DNA from: Acidiphilium iwatense
GTDB lineage: Bacteria > Pseudomonadota > Alphaproteobacteria > Acetobacterales > Acetobacteraceae
Assembly: GCF_021556475.1 (NCBI RefSeq)
Contig: NZ_JAKGBZ010000007.1
Coordinates: 59,837-123,836 of the forward strand
Direction: 5' to 3'
DNA: 64,000 bases
How positions within the stretch are numbered: position 1 is the first letter of the stretch; the number at the start of each line of letters is the position of its first letter. The notes under the pieces were generated by a model. The model saw only the letters and a program-made list of their open reading frames with translations. It was not told where the DNA came from and did no database searches. This document shows, in pieces, positions 1 to 9,682 of this stretch. Both the position numbers and the translations under genes were made by a program.

Positions 1-96
1 ATAGGCGGGCGACACCTCGATCGCCGCCGCCATCGCCCGCAGCGTGATTCCGCGTTCCGCGCGCAGCGCCCGCAGCCGCGCCCCGAACGGCGTCAT
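1..96 (-). CDS. XRE-family helix-turn-helix regulator (5' part only)
   Basis: The first 32 codons of a minus-strand gene that runs off the left edge. The peptide begins MTPFGARLRALRAERGIT and continues LRAMAAAIEVSPAY, which is the layout of the first helices of a Cro/C1-type DNA-binding domain (Leu-Arg-x-x-Arg-x-x-x-Gly-hydrophobic-Thr, then the alanine-rich helix and 'VSPAY' recognition helix entry). The start ATG overlaps the TGA of the upstream Smr gene (ATGA), so the two are probably translationally coupled. Nothing can be said about its ligand or targets because the C-terminal half is missing. Confidence 0.75.
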   Translation of the reverse strand, partial: MTPFGARLRALRAERGITLRAMAAAIEVSPAY

Positions 97-632
97 GGCC
101 GCTGCCGCCGCAGTAGCACCAGCAGCGCGCCTTCGTTGGCGACGTGCGGGTGGCAGATCGCGAGGATCATCGCCCGCAGTCCCGGCGCATTCAGCCAAAG
201 CGGCACCTCGCGCCGCAGTACGCCGCCTTCGCCGCCGCTCCGGCGGCCATGGCCGGTGACGATCTCGACACAGCGCAGTCCTTGCCCCGCAGCCCCAGCG
301 ATCAGCGCGGTGACCGCCAGATGGGCGTTCGCCGCCGTCATGCCGTGCAGGTCGAGCGTGCGGTCCGGCGCGATCCTGCCGGTGCGGAACCGCGTCCAGG
401 TCGCGCGGTCGAGCCCGGACGGTGCCGTACCGATGGCGATCGGCGCCGCACGCGGCGTCTTGGGAATGGGGCGCGCGGTGCGCTGCGAAGGCGCGGCCGG
501 TTTCGGTTCGGATGGCGCCGCCGCCTCGATCTCCGGCGGAACGGGCATTCCCTGCAATGGCTGCACGCCGCGCAGATAGCGCGCCCAAAGCTCCTGCTCG
601 GCTTCCGGGATCGGTTTACGCGATCGCGCCAT
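93..632 (-). CDS. Smr/MutS-family domain protein
   Basis: A 179-residue protein with a proline/alanine-rich, probably disordered N-terminal half and a C-terminal Smr domain from about residue 90. The diagnostic motifs are LDLHGMT and TGHGRRSGGEGGVLR, the second corresponding to the TGxG loop of the family. Smr domains are nucleases or nucleic-acid-binding modules, found alone or at the C terminus of MutS2; the role of stand-alone short forms like this one is not settled. The ATG at 632 was chosen because the peptide then begins with the usual MARSRKPIPEAEQELW; the reading frame extends 18 codons further upstream inside lutC. It overlaps the end of lutC by 17 bp and the XRE start by 4 bp, so lutB-lutC-smr-xre looks like one transcript. 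Confidence 0.88.
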   Translation of the reverse strand: MARSRKPIPEAEQELWARYLRGVQPLQGMPVPPEIEAAAPSEPKPAAPSQRTARPIPKTPRAAPIAIGTAPSGLDRATWTRFRTGRIAPDRTLDLHGMTAANAHLAVTALIAGAAGQGLRCVEIVTGHGRRSGGEGGVLRREVPLWLNAPGLRAMILAICHPHVANEGALLVLLRRQRP

Positions 633-1326
633 CCAAGCCGCTCCCGTGGGGCCCGACCAGCACGATGTGCAGCCGGCGCGGGCCATGGGCGCCCAGTTCC
701 AGCGTGCGCTCGATATCCGCCGAACGCGACGGGCCGGTGACCAACATCACGTTGCGCGGCATGTCCCCAGCCACGCGTAGCCGGTCGAACGCGTCCTCGT
801 AGGGGCCGACGATTTGCGCCGCATCGAGCACGACGATCTCGGTGTCCGGCAGCAAGTTGAGCGTGGTCGGCGTCCGCGCGCCAGACGGCAGCATCAGCGT
901 GCCGGTTTCGGCGATGCCGGCGAAACCCTCCTGCACCGACACCATGTCGGCGGGCGCGGCACGGCCGAACCTTGCGGTCAGCAGTGCGGTTCCGGCCCAA
1001 TCGACCGCTTGCAATGCCGGATCGGGCGCGATGATCAGCTCCATCGGCAGGTTCTGGGTCCGCAGATAGGAAGCGATCGCTTCGGGCAATTCGCTCCGGT
1101 CCGCGATCCGGTCGATCGTCGCGTATTCCCGCGTCGCATTGGCGACGAACAGCTCGATCAGGCCGTCATGATCCAGATCGACCCGCGCGGGGATGGCCTG
1201 GCGCGGATGGGCGGCGAGCCGCGCCCTGAGCATCATCGCCTGATCCTCGGGCAGGGCGCCGCGCTTAAGGCCGCACCGGATCGTGGCGAGGATCGCGTCC
1301 CGCCTTTCCCTGTTGCTGGCACTCAT
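616..1326 (-). CDS. lutC: LutC-type lactate utilization protein (LUD domain)
   Basis: A 236-residue LUD-domain protein, the small subunit of the LutABC iron-sulfur lactate dehydrogenase system. Visible family features are the stretch VSVQEGFAGIAETGTLML followed by PTTLNLLPDTEIVVLDAAQIV, which form the core of the LUD fold. It has no cysteine cluster of its own, as expected for LutC. The ATG at 1326 overlaps the TGA of lutB (ATGA), which fixes the start and implies translational coupling. In characterised bacteria LutA, LutB and LutC act together in oxidation of L-lactate to pyruvate; here only B and C are present next to each other. Confidence 0.9.
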   Translation of the reverse strand: MSASNRERRDAILATIRCGLKRGALPEDQAMMLRARLAAHPRQAIPARVDLDHDGLIELFVANATREYATIDRIADRSELPEAIASYLRTQNLPMELIIAPDPALQAVDWAGTALLTARFGRAAPADMVSVQEGFAGIAETGTLMLPSGARTPTTLNLLPDTEIVVLDAAQIVGPYEDAFDRLRVAGDMPRNVMLVTGPSRSADIERTLELGAHGPRRLHIVLVGPHGSGLDGAIA

Positions 1327-2747
1327 CGTCCGCGCTGCTCCCGCCCGTAGCGGGCGAAGAAGGTTTCGCCCTCCGGCGCCGGCATGTCCCGCTCGCGGGT
1401 CCAGGCGCCGGCGAGCGGAAGTCTGGCGAAATGCCCGCGCCGCCGGCGCCCGGCGAGGCCGAGACCCCAGGCGGCGGCGCGCGTCGCCGCGCGATACAGG
1501 GCCGGCCGGCGGACGAAAAATCCCCAGACCCCGAGCCCGGTGCGCGCGGTCGCCGGGGCGAGATGCCGCTCGAACTCGCGTTCCCGCCAGTGGCGCATCA
1601 TGCCGGTAAGCGGGATTTTCATCGGGCAGACGCTCTCGCATTTGCCGCAGAAGGTCGAGGCGTTGGGCAGCAGATGAGCCTGCTCGGCGCCGAACAGCGC
1701 CGGGGTGAGCACACTGCCCATCGGCCCGGAATACATCGAGCCATAGGCATGGCCGCCGACCGTGAGATAGACTGGGCAATGATTCATGCAGGCCGAGCAG
1801 CGAATGCAGCGCAGCATGTCCTGGAATTCGGTGCCCACCATGTTCGCGCGGCCGTTGTCGAGCAGGATGACGTGATATTCGCCCGGTCCGTCCAGGTCAT
1901 CGGCCCGCTTCGGCCCGGTCGAAAACGTGGTGTAGACCGAAAATTCCTGGCCGGTGGCCGAGCGCGCGAGCACCCGCAGCAAGGACAGCGTATCCTCGAC
2001 GGTGGGGACCAGTTTTTCCAGGCTCGCTAGCACGATATGCACGCGCGGCAGGGTTTGCGTGAGGTCGCCATTGCCCTCGTTGGTCACGATCACCGAGGTT
2101 CCGGTTTCGGCGATCAGGAAATTCGCCCCGGTGATGCCGACATCGGCGGCGGTGAATTTTTCCCGCAGCACGGCGCGCGCCTCGGCCTGAATGTCGCGCT
2201 TCTCGTGGAACACCCGGTCGGCGGGCAGATGGGTATGGGCGACGCGGAAGCTTTCCTCCCAATCCTCGCGGTTGAGGTGAAACGCCGGCCCGATGATATG
2301 GCTCGGAGCCTCGTGGCGAAGCTGCAGGATATATTCGCCGAGATCGGTCTCGACCGGCTCGATTCCCTGTTTCTCCAGGAATTCGTTCAGGCCGATCTCC
2401 TCGGAGATCATCGACTTGCCCTTGGTGACGGTTTTCGCCCCCGCCTTGCGGCAGATATCGAGCACTGCCGTGCGCGCGTCCTCCGGGGTGCGGCACCAAT
2501 GTACCGCGCCGCCCTGCGCCTCGACCCGTGCGGCATAATGTTCGAGATAGAAATCGAGATGGGCGAGAGTGTGGTTCTTGATGCCCTTCGCGGTCTCGCG
2601 CAGCGCCTCGAACTCGGGCAGGCGCGCGACGGCGGCGGCGCGCACGGCGGCAAAGGGTTTCTTTGCCCGGTCGAGCGCCTTTTGCAGCCCCGCATCGTCC
2701 ATCGCGCGCCGGGCGTTTTCCTTGAATGCGGGACTGGTGTTGAGCAT
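1323..2747 (-). CDS. lutB: LutB/LldF-type iron-sulfur lactate oxidation protein
   Basis: A 474-residue protein with an N-terminal LUD domain (about residues 60-300, including TKGKSMISEEIGLNEFLE and the ITGANFLIAETGT loop) and a C-terminal dicluster ferredoxin-like part carrying two cysteine groups, CIRCSACMNHCP and CGKCESVCP, which should hold two [4Fe-4S] clusters. This is the LutB/LldF architecture of lactate oxidation. The ATG at 2747 is preceded by CCGGAGG at good spacing; a longer open frame upstream is not supported by codon use. It is the first gene of a minus-strand transcript lutB-lutC-smr-xre. LutA, the CCG-domain partner usually encoded just upstream, is absent: the upstream 354 bp are non-coding. 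Confidence 0.93.
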   Translation of the reverse strand: MLNTSPAFKENARRAMDDAGLQKALDRAKKPFAAVRAAAVARLPEFEALRETAKGIKNHTLAHLDFYLEHYAARVEAQGGAVHWCRTPEDARTAVLDICRKAGAKTVTKGKSMISEEIGLNEFLEKQGIEPVETDLGEYILQLRHEAPSHIIGPAFHLNREDWEESFRVAHTHLPADRVFHEKRDIQAEARAVLREKFTAADVGITGANFLIAETGTSVIVTNEGNGDLTQTLPRVHIVLASLEKLVPTVEDTLSLLRVLARSATGQEFSVYTTFSTGPKRADDLDGPGEYHVILLDNGRANMVGTEFQDMLRCIRCSACMNHCPVYLTVGGHAYGSMYSGPMGSVLTPALFGAEQAHLLPNASTFCGKCESVCPMKIPLTGMMRHWREREFERHLAPATARTGLGVWGFFVRRPALYRAATRAAAWGLGLAGRRRRGHFARLPLAGAWTRERDMPAPEGETFFARYGREQRGR

Positions 2748-3101
2748 TGGCGCCTCCGGATGATATCTCCCGACTGTAATGCGGGCCGGTGGCGAAGGGA
2801 ATGCGCGGCGGCCGGATCGGCCGATGAGCTGGCGGATTATTTCCGCCATCAAAAAAAATGGCGACGCTCGCGCGCCGCCAAGTTTAGGGAGGAAACGTCC
2901 AAGAAAGCAAACAAGCGAACAAGTCGCTGTTGCCTGACCTATATAGCTGCGCGCCCTGCCCGGCGCAAGAACTTTTTTGCAGTGCAGCATCGCGTTCCAT
3001 GCGCGCATATCTCCCTGCAATTTCCGTATTTTGCCGCTCATCGGCAGGATTTTCGGCGAAAAATTACCCAGTATTAACCTGTCGAGCGGATAATTCGGCG
3101 C
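2748..3101. other. Divergent intergenic region, lutB / lytic transglycosylase
   Basis: About 354 bp between two divergent starts, with no credible gene on either strand. It is visibly more AT-rich than its surroundings, with an A-tract near 2850 and a CTATATAG box near 2939, as expected for two promoters. I could not assign -35/-10 pairs with confidence and see no clear operator palindrome. Confidence 0.4.
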
Positions 3102-3944
3102 ATGTCACGGAAGGGCTTTCGCGGCCTCGCGCTGCTCACGGTGCTCTGGCTGATGTCCGGGGGCGCCGCCATGGCCCTGCCGTCCGGGATCGTGCCGGCT
3201 CTCGCGCCGGTGACCGATCCGTCCGCGCTCTGCGCCGCCGCGATCGGCATGGCCCAGCGGATCGCGAATACCCCGGCCGGATTGCTCAATGCCATCGCGA
3301 CGGTCGAAAGCGGGCGGCGCGACCCGGAAACCGACCGGCTGGAACCCTGGCCCTGGACCATCGACGCCGACGGTAACGGGCATTTCTACCCGACCGAGGC
3401 GGCGGCGATCGCGGCGGCCTCGGCATTCCAGCGCCAGGGCGTTGCGTCGATCGATCTCGGCTGCATGCAGATCAATCTGCAGCATCATCCCGGCGCCTTC
3501 GCGACACTGGCGCAAGCGCTCGACCCGGCGGCGAACGCCCTTTACGGCGCGCAATTCCTGCGACGGCTGAAATCCCGTCTCGGCGGCTGGCCTCCGGCTA
3601 TCGCCGCCTATCACTCCGAAACTCCCGCGCTCGGCCAGCCCTACGAGCAGAAGGTGCTCGCCGCGTGGCAGGGTAGCGCGTCCGCGCCCTCGCTCATCCC
3701 CGCCGTATCGGCCATTCCGAAGCCTGTGGTCGTGCCCGATACCGTCGGGAAATCGCCACCGCCCGGTGCGATCGCGTTGCGCCATTATGGCGCCGGCGGG
3801 TTCCAGTTTTCCGCATTGCACGGTCACGGCCAGATCATCCCGATCGCGATGCCAAGCTCACGCGCCGCCCCGATCGGCGGAATCGGGGCGCGCGGTCTCG
3901 CCGCCTATCGCGCCGCGCCGATCCCGATCACGGGTGCCAAATGA
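3102..3944 (+). CDS. Periplasmic lytic transglycosylase (SLT-like)
   Basis: A 280-residue protein with a signal peptide (hydrophobic stretch about residues 8-25, likely cleavage after GGAAMA). The lysozyme-like fold follows: IATVESG holds the probable catalytic glutamate (Glu69), then GCMQINLQHHPGAF and PPAIAAYHSETP, the usual GxMQI and AYN/H-like motifs of family 1 transglycosylases. It should cut peptidoglycan between MurNAc and GlcNAc, making anhydro ends. The C-terminal 80 residues are low-complexity. The gene ends 7 bp from the convergent end of tolB, so no shared regulation is implied. Proteins of this size and shape are also found in conjugation and secretion loci, but no such neighbours are present. 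Confidence 0.85.
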   Translation: MSRKGFRGLALLTVLWLMSGGAAMALPSGIVPALAPVTDPSALCAAAIGMAQRIANTPAGLLNAIATVESGRRDPETDRLEPWPWTIDADGNGHFYPTEAAAIAAASAFQRQGVASIDLGCMQINLQHHPGAFATLAQALDPAANALYGAQFLRRLKSRLGGWPPAIAAYHSETPALGQPYEQKVLAAWQGSASAPSLIPAVSAIPKPVVVPDTVGKSPPPGAIALRHYGAGGFQFSALHGHGQIIPIAMPSSRAAPIGGIGARGLAAYRAAPIPITGAK

Positions 3945-3951
3945 AGCACCC

Positions 3952-5367
3952 TCAAGACAGCAGCGGTCCCCAGGACGGATCGGTGGCGTTGGTCGGTGTG
4001 GGGGTGATGCGCTCGTTGAACCCGTCGGTGCCGATCGTCACCAGATGGGACACGTTGCCTACCCGCAGCGGCGTCTGGCGATAGAACATGATCACCCGTC
4101 CGTTCGGACAGAAGCTCGCACCTTCTTCGAGATAGCCTTGCGACAGGATGCGTTCGCCCGACCCGTCCGGCTTCATCACGCCGATGCCGAATCCGCCCGA
4201 ACCAAGCTTTGTGAAAGCGATCATATCGCCGGTCGGCGACCAGTCCGGTTCCGCGTAGCGGCCGCTGCCGTAGGAAATCCGCTGCACGTTCGAGCCATCC
4301 GCGCCCATGACGAACAATTGCTGATCGCCCGATCCGTCGCGGTCCGAATTGAACACGATTTTCGAACCGTCCGGGCTGTAGGACGGGGTCACGTTGATCG
4401 AATTCGCGTCGGTCAACTGGGTTATCCGCCGGCTGCCCAGATCGTAGCGCACGATCATCGCCCCTCCGCCGCGTGTGACCGACAGTAGCAGGGATGCTCC
4501 GTCCGGGCTGAAGCGCGGGCCGATGCTCATTTCGCCGAAATCACCGACCATGCTGCGCGCGCCGCTTTGCAGGTCGAACAGGAAGACGCGCGGCCGGTTG
4601 CTCTCGAAGCTGACGAAGGCGAGCTGCTGGCGCGTCGGGTTGAACTGCGGCGACAAGGCCATCCAGCGCCCGGAGGTCAGGAACCTTGTGTTCGCGCCGT
4701 CGTAATCCATGATCGCCATGCGCCGCGTCGGGCTGGTCGGCGGGCCGGATACCGAAATATAGGCGACACGGGTGTCGAAATAGCCTTTTTCGCCGATCAG
4801 TTGCTGATAGATGTCGTCGGCGATGATATGGGCGATGCGCCGCCAGTTATTTGCCGTCGTGGTATAGGCGGTGCCCTGCAACTGCTTCTGCTGGGCGATG
4901 CCCCAGAGCCGATATTCGACGCGCACTTGCCCGCCGCCCTGGTCGGTCACATTGCCGGTCACCAGCGCCTGCGCGCCGAGAATGCTCCAGTTGTTCCAGA
5001 CCGGCACGCCGTTCGCGAGCGAATTCGGCACGAAGCTGGTCTGGTCGATCGAGCGGAACAGCCCGCAATGATCGAGATCCGACGTAATGACCTGGGCGAT
5101 CTGGTCGCCGACCACGGACGTGCCGGCACTCGCATTGGTGAAAGCCGGCAGAGCGATCGGGATCGGCGCATTATGCGCGCCCGAGACATTGATCGCGTTG
5201 CTCGGACCGTTGCCGGAAGGCGCGGTTTGCGCACGCGCGAATCGCGGCAGGATCAGCCCGGCCGCACCGGCGCCGATCATGAATCGGCGCGAGATGGCGG
5301 GCAGCCGCTCGACCAGCGTGTCCGGCAGGCGCGGGTGTGGGAAAGGCGTTGGGCGATTTGTCGTCAT
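3952..5367 (-). CDS. tolB: Tol-Pal system beta-propeller protein TolB
   Basis: A 471-residue periplasmic TolB: an export signal (SRRFMIGAGAAGLILPRFARAQ, residues about 20-41, with a twin-arginine look), an N-terminal alpha/beta domain, then a six-bladed propeller with the recurring phrases FSPDG, YSPDGSKIVFNSDRDG, WSPTGDMIAFT. TolB links Pal in the outer membrane to the TolQRA motor and helps outer-membrane constriction at division. ATG 5367 is preceded by AGAGGTG. It is the last gene of the tolQ-tolR-tolA-tolB run. Pal, which normally follows, is not here: the next gene is convergent and only 7 bp away. The twin-arginine-like signal is unusual next to the Sec signals of enterobacterial TolB and fits what is seen in some acetic acid bacteria. 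Confidence 0.95.
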   Translation of the reverse strand: MTTNRPTPFPHPRLPDTLVERLPAISRRFMIGAGAAGLILPRFARAQTAPSGNGPSNAINVSGAHNAPIPIALPAFTNASAGTSVVGDQIAQVITSDLDHCGLFRSIDQTSFVPNSLANGVPVWNNWSILGAQALVTGNVTDQGGGQVRVEYRLWGIAQQKQLQGTAYTTTANNWRRIAHIIADDIYQQLIGEKGYFDTRVAYISVSGPPTSPTRRMAIMDYDGANTRFLTSGRWMALSPQFNPTRQQLAFVSFESNRPRVFLFDLQSGARSMVGDFGEMSIGPRFSPDGASLLLSVTRGGGAMIVRYDLGSRRITQLTDANSINVTPSYSPDGSKIVFNSDRDGSGDQQLFVMGADGSNVQRISYGSGRYAEPDWSPTGDMIAFTKLGSGGFGIGVMKPDGSGERILSQGYLEEGASFCPNGRVIMFYRQTPLRVGNVSHLVTIGTDGFNERITPTPTNATDPSWGPLLS

Positions 5368-5398
5368 CGAGCACCTCTGTTCAAGGATATCGGCAATT

Positions 5399-6361
5399 TC
5401 ATGGCGTGAATCGGAAAATGAAGGTGTGAACCGAGCCCAGCATATAGGGCGGCAGCGGCAGCTTGGCACATTGATAGTTCTTCACCGCATCGACCGCGCG
5501 CTGCGCGTAGGCGGCGAAAATCGGGTCGCCCAGCTTGCCCTGATCCTGCGAGGCCACGCGCGCTTCGCGTACCACGCCGGAAGCGTCAGTCACCACCTGC
5601 AGCAGCACGCTGAAATGCGAAACGCCGGGCGCGCCCGCGTCGATCCCCCAGCATGGCTGCACCTCGCTGCCGATCGCGTTGCGGTCCGCCGCCGACAGGC
5701 CGGAATTCGCCGTGCTCATCCGCGTGCCGCCGCCTTGCGGCGCGCCGCCCTGTTTCGGGTTGTAGCGCGCGGTCGGCGCCTTTTTCTGCTTTTCCAGCGA
5801 ACGCAGCTTGGCGATGGTGTTCAGCACCGACTGGCTCATCGGCGCCGGCGTCTTGACCACGTGCTTCTGGCTGGTCGGGCTTTTCTGCGCCGGCGTCGGC
5901 GGCTGTTTCTTGGGCGGCAGCGGCAGTTTCTTCGCCGGCTTCACCTCGGTTTTCTTCTGGGGCGGATGCGGCGGTGGCGGCGGCGGCGTGGGCAGCGGCG
6001 TCGGCGCATGTGTGGGCGGCGGCGGCGGTGGCGCGGGTGCCGGCGGGCGCGGCAGTTTCGGTTCCTCGTGCGGCGCTGGCGGCGGCGGCGGTGGCGGCGG
6101 GGGTGGCGCGATCTTCGGCTGCGGTTTCGGCTTGGTCTTGGCCAGATGCGCCTTATGGACCGTGCGCGTATTGGCCGGCGCCGGCACTTTCCCTTTGTGC
6201 AGCGCCTGCTGCGGCACATGGGGCCCGATGATCGTGACATCGACCGCGGCCGATGGCGGCGCGTTCAGCTTTTCCGTCGGCAGGGCGAGGATCGCGAGCA
6301 GAATGATCGCGAGATGCACTGCCGCCGAAACGATTGCGCTTCGCCGCAATCGCGGTTCCAT
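5399..6361 (-). CDS. tolA: TolA-like cell envelope protein
   Basis: About 320 residues: a short cytoplasmic N terminus, one transmembrane helix (VHLAIILLAILAL, about residues 15-28), a very long proline/lysine-rich linker (about residues 80-180, with runs of ten and more prolines broken by HEEPKLPRPP-type units) and a C-terminal TolA/TonB-like domain containing VQPCWGID and YQCAKLPLPPY. TolA spans the periplasm and couples the TolQR proton motor to TolB-Pal. The linker is Pro-rich rather than the long Ala-rich helix of E. coli TolA. Start is either ATG 6361 or an in-frame GTG at 6367 two codons earlier; I chose ATG. Its position between tolR and tolB supports the assignment more strongly than sequence identity would. 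Confidence 0.88.
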   Translation of the reverse strand: MEPRLRRSAIVSAAVHLAIILLAILALPTEKLNAPPSAAVDVTIIGPHVPQQALHKGKVPAPANTRTVHKAHLAKTKPKPQPKIAPPPPPPPPPPAPHEEPKLPRPPAPAPPPPPPTHAPTPLPTPPPPPPHPPQKKTEVKPAKKLPLPPKKQPPTPAQKSPTSQKHVVKTPAPMSQSVLNTIAKLRSLEKQKKAPTARYNPKQGGAPQGGGTRMSTANSGLSAADRNAIGSEVQPCWGIDAGAPGVSHFSVLLQVVTDASGVVREARVASQDQGKLGDPIFAAYAQRAVDAVKNYQCAKLPLPPYMLGSVHTFIFRFTP

Positions 6362-6396
6362 GGCCACGGTCTTTCAGCGCTCCGCCGAGATCATGG

Positions 6397-6840
6397 TCAG
6401 CGCCGCGACGGGGTGGGCTGCTGGGCGAGCAGGGCGACCTTGTCGAACCCGCCATCGGTGATGGTCGCCATCACTCTCAGCATGGTGCCGTAGGAGACGC
6501 TGGTATCGCCGCGCACGAACACGCGCCGGTCGGTGTTGTTCTTGGCGATCTGCCGCAGGGTCGCCACCAGATTATCCAGGGCCACTTTCGAATTCTGCAG
6601 ATAGACGTCGCCCGCCGCATTCACCGTGATGGTGATCGGCGTCGCGTCGGTATTGACCGGCTTGGCGTTGGCGTGCGGCAGGTTGACGTTGACGCCGGAG
6701 GTGATCAGCGGCGCGGTGATCATGAAAATGATCAGCAGCACCAGCATCACGTCGACCAGCGGGGTCACGTTGATTTCCGCCATCGGACGGTAGCGGCTGC
6801 GCCGGTTGCCGCGCTTGTTGTCGAGCAGACCGCCGGCCAT
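6397..6840 (-). CDS. tolR: TolR (ExbD-family) proton-motor subunit
   Basis: A 147-residue ExbD/TolR protein: a basic N terminus, one transmembrane helix with the conserved ion-pathway aspartate ([20 protein letters not shown], Asp about residue 30), and a periplasmic domain (about residues 60-140). With TolQ it makes the inner-membrane stator that uses the proton-motive force to energise TolA. The ATG lies one base after the TolQ stop, so the two are co-translated. Length and motif order are normal for the family. Confidence 0.95.
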   Translation of the reverse strand: MAGGLLDNKRGNRRSRYRPMAEINVTPLVDVMLVLLIIFMITAPLITSGVNVNLPHANAKPVNTDATPITITVNAAGDVYLQNSKVALDNLVATLRQIAKNNTDRRVFVRGDTSVSYGTMLRVMATITDGGFDKVALLAQQPTPSRR

Positions 6841-6841
6841 G

Positions 6842-7560
<719 letters not shown>

Positions 7561-7564
<4 letters not shown>

Positions 7565-8028
7565 ACCCCTTCCACGGCGATAGCGCCGCCTGCGATTTCA
7601 TCCGCCCGCATCCGCACGAGCGCGTCGCGCACCGGCCCCGGCAGGCGCGCGGGCCGTCCCGTCGCGGCGTCGATGCAGGCCAGCACGAGATGGACCCGCG
7701 CCAGCGCCGCCGCCTCGCGCCAGATCACCTGCTCCAGCGTCACCCGCGCCGCAGCGATCCCCTTGACGTGAGTCGCCACGATCAGCCGATCGTCGAGTCG
7801 CGCGGGCCGCTCATAGTCGATTTCGGCGCGGCGCACCACGAACATCCTGCCATGCGTGCGGATCATTTCCGCGTGTGGCACGCCTAGCGCGCGCAGCGCC
7901 TCGGACCGGCCGCGCTCGGCATAGCGCAGATAATTGGCGTGATAGACGATGCCGCCCGCGTCGGTATCCTCGAAATAGATGCGCAGCCCAAAGCGATGAA
8001 CCCCGCCCGCGACGATGCCAGTGTCCAT
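7561..8028 (-). CDS. ybgC: YbgC-family acyl-CoA thioesterase
   Basis: A 155-residue hotdog-fold thioesterase. The motif [24 protein letters not shown] carries the catalytic aspartate and the tyrosine/histidine positions of the 4-hydroxybenzoyl-CoA thioesterase/YbgC family. YbgC is encoded at the head of tol operons in many Gram-negatives and hydrolyses acyl-CoA esters at the membrane. It lies between ruvB (an in-frame GTG at 8037 overlaps the ruvB stop; ATG 8028 is three codons later) and tolQ, so it joins the ruv and tol halves of the operon. Confidence 0.92.
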
Positions 8029-8033
8029 GCCGG

Positions 8034-9074
8034 TCACTCGAACGCCAGATCCTGCTGGCCGCCCGGCGCGGGCGGCGGTGCGAGACCGAGATGTGCCCAG
8101 ACCTCGCGCCCGAGCATCCGCCCGCGCGAGGTGCGGGTGAGAAATCCTTCCTGGATCAGATAGGGTTCGACCACATCCTCCAGCGTGTCGCGCGGCTCCG
8201 ACAGGGCCGCGGCCAGGGTTTCCACTCCGACCGGCCCGCCATTGTGATGCTCGGCGATGCGGCGCAGATAGCGCCGGTCCATCGCATCGAGCCCGCGCTG
8301 ATCGACATCGAGCCGGTTCAGCGCCGCATCCGCCGCCTTGCGATCCACCGTCACCGTGCCGGCGACGGCGGCGAAGTCTCGCACCCGGCGGGTCAGCCGG
8401 CCGGCGATGCGCGGCGTGCCGCGTGAGCGCCGGGCGATTTCGGCGGCCCCATCGGACGTGAGATCCATATCCAGCAGCGCCGCCGCCCGCGTTACAATTC
8501 GAGTCAATTCTTCCGGGGTATAGAAAATCAGCCGCAGCGGAATGCCGAACCGGTCGCGCAGCGGGTTGGCGAGCAGGCCGGACCGGGTCGTCGCCCCGAT
8601 CAGGGTGAAGCGCGGCAGATCGATCCGCACTGAGCGCGCCCCCGGCCCTTCGCCGATGATCAGGTCGAGCACGAAATCCTCCATCGCGGGATAGAGCACT
8701 TCCTCGATGGCGGGTTGCAGGCGGTGAATCTCGTCGATGAACAGAACGTCCCTCGGTTGCAGATTGGTCAGGATCGCCGCGAGGTCGCCGGCGCGCTGGA
8801 TGATCGGGCCCGAAGTCGCGCGGAACCCGACACCCATTTCGCGCGCGATGATCTGCGCCAGTGTCGTCTTGCCGAGGCCGGGTGGCCCGTGCAGCAGCAC
8901 GTGGTCGAGCGGATCGCCGCGCCCGCGTGCCGCTTCGATGAATATCGCAAGATTGTCTCGGCTGGCTTGCTGGCCGGTGAATTCTCCGAGAGTTTGCGGC
9001 CGGAGCGAGGCTTCCGGGCCGTCCTCCGCGTCGCGGCCGCCGGAGACTAGGCGCTGATCGTCGATTTCGCTCAT
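8034..9074 (-). CDS. ruvB: Holliday junction branch-migration helicase RuvB
   Basis: A 346-residue AAA+ ATPase. Walker A is GPPGLGKTT (about residues 62-70), Walker B LFIDEIHR, sensor 1 IGATTR, and the arginine-finger region follows at [14 protein letters not shown]; the C-terminal winged helix ends in [18 protein letters not shown]. RuvB hexamers drive branch migration of Holliday junctions with RuvA. The ATG overlaps the ruvA stop (ATGA). Length and motifs are entirely normal. Confidence 0.98.
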   Translation of the reverse strand: MSEIDDQRLVSGGRDAEDGPEASLRPQTLGEFTGQQASRDNLAIFIEAARGRGDPLDHVLLHGPPGLGKTTLAQIIAREMGVGFRATSGPIIQRAGDLAAILTNLQPRDVLFIDEIHRLQPAIEEVLYPAMEDFVLDLIIGEGPGARSVRIDLPRFTLIGATTRSGLLANPLRDRFGIPLRLIFYTPEELTRIVTRAAALLDMDLTSDGAAEIARRSRGTPRIAGRLTRRVRDFAAVAGTVTVDRKAADAALNRLDVDQRGLDAMDRRYLRRIAEHHNGGPVGVETLAAALSEPRDTLEDVVEPYLIQEGFLTRTSRGRMLGREVWAHLGLAPPPAPGGQQDLAFE

Positions 9075-9682
9075 CGCGCCAGCCTGCGCAGTCCGTCACG
9101 GATCAGCGCGTCGAGCGCCGCCTCGGCACCGAGTGCCGCGATGGAGGCGGCGAGCGCCTGCTCGGCCTCGCCGCGCCGGTAGCCGAGATTGATCAGCGCC
9201 GATAATGCATCGCCAGTCGCACCGGACGGTGCGGCCGCCACCGGAATCGCGTTGAGGCCGCTCACCGCCCCGACCGGCATCGCCAGCACGCGCTCGCGCA
9301 ATTCGGCGATCAGCCGTGCCGCGAGTTTCGGTCCCACCCCCGGCGCGCGCGTGACCGAAGCGCGGTCGCCCGAGGCGATGGCCGCGGCGAGCCGGTCCGG
9401 CGGCAGCGCCGAGAGCAAAGCGAGCGCCACTTTCGATCCCACGCCCTGGATGGTGGTGAGCAGCCGGAACCAGTCGCGCTCCGCCTGATCGATGAACCCG
9501 TAAAGGGTGATCGCATCCTCGCGCACCTGGGTTTCGACCAGAACGCTCGCCCGCGCCGGCGGTGCGGGCAGGGCGGCGAGGCTGCGCGCGGAGAGAAACA
9601 CCACATAGCCGACGCCGTTCACCTCGATCAAACAGCGGCCATCCTCGATCGAGTCCGCGACGCCGGTGAGCCGGCCGATCAT
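9071..9682 (-). CDS. ruvA: Holliday junction DNA-binding protein RuvA
   Basis: A 203-residue RuvA: N-terminal OB-fold domain ([21 protein letters not shown]), central helix-hairpin-helix pair ([20 protein letters not shown] and [19 protein letters not shown], about residues 75-130) and a C-terminal UBA-like domain III that contacts RuvB ([15 protein letters not shown]). RuvA tetramers hold the Holliday junction square-planar. Its ATG overlaps the ruvC stop. Confidence 0.97.
   Translation of the reverse strand: MIGRLTGVADSIEDGRCLIEVNGVGYVVFLSARSLAALPAPPARASVLVETQVREDAITLYGFIDQAERDWFRLLTTIQGVGSKVALALLSALPPDRLAAAIASGDRASVTRAPGVGPKLAARLIAELRERVLAMPVGAVSGLNAIPVAAAPSGATGDALSALINLGYRRGEAEQALAASIAALGAEAALDALIRDGLRRLAR

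Noticed and set aside
5808..6461. Glycine-rich 217-codon frame on the plus strand
   Set aside because: It is the antisense of the proline-rich TolA linker (CCG/CCC codons read as Gly), not a real Gly-rich protein.
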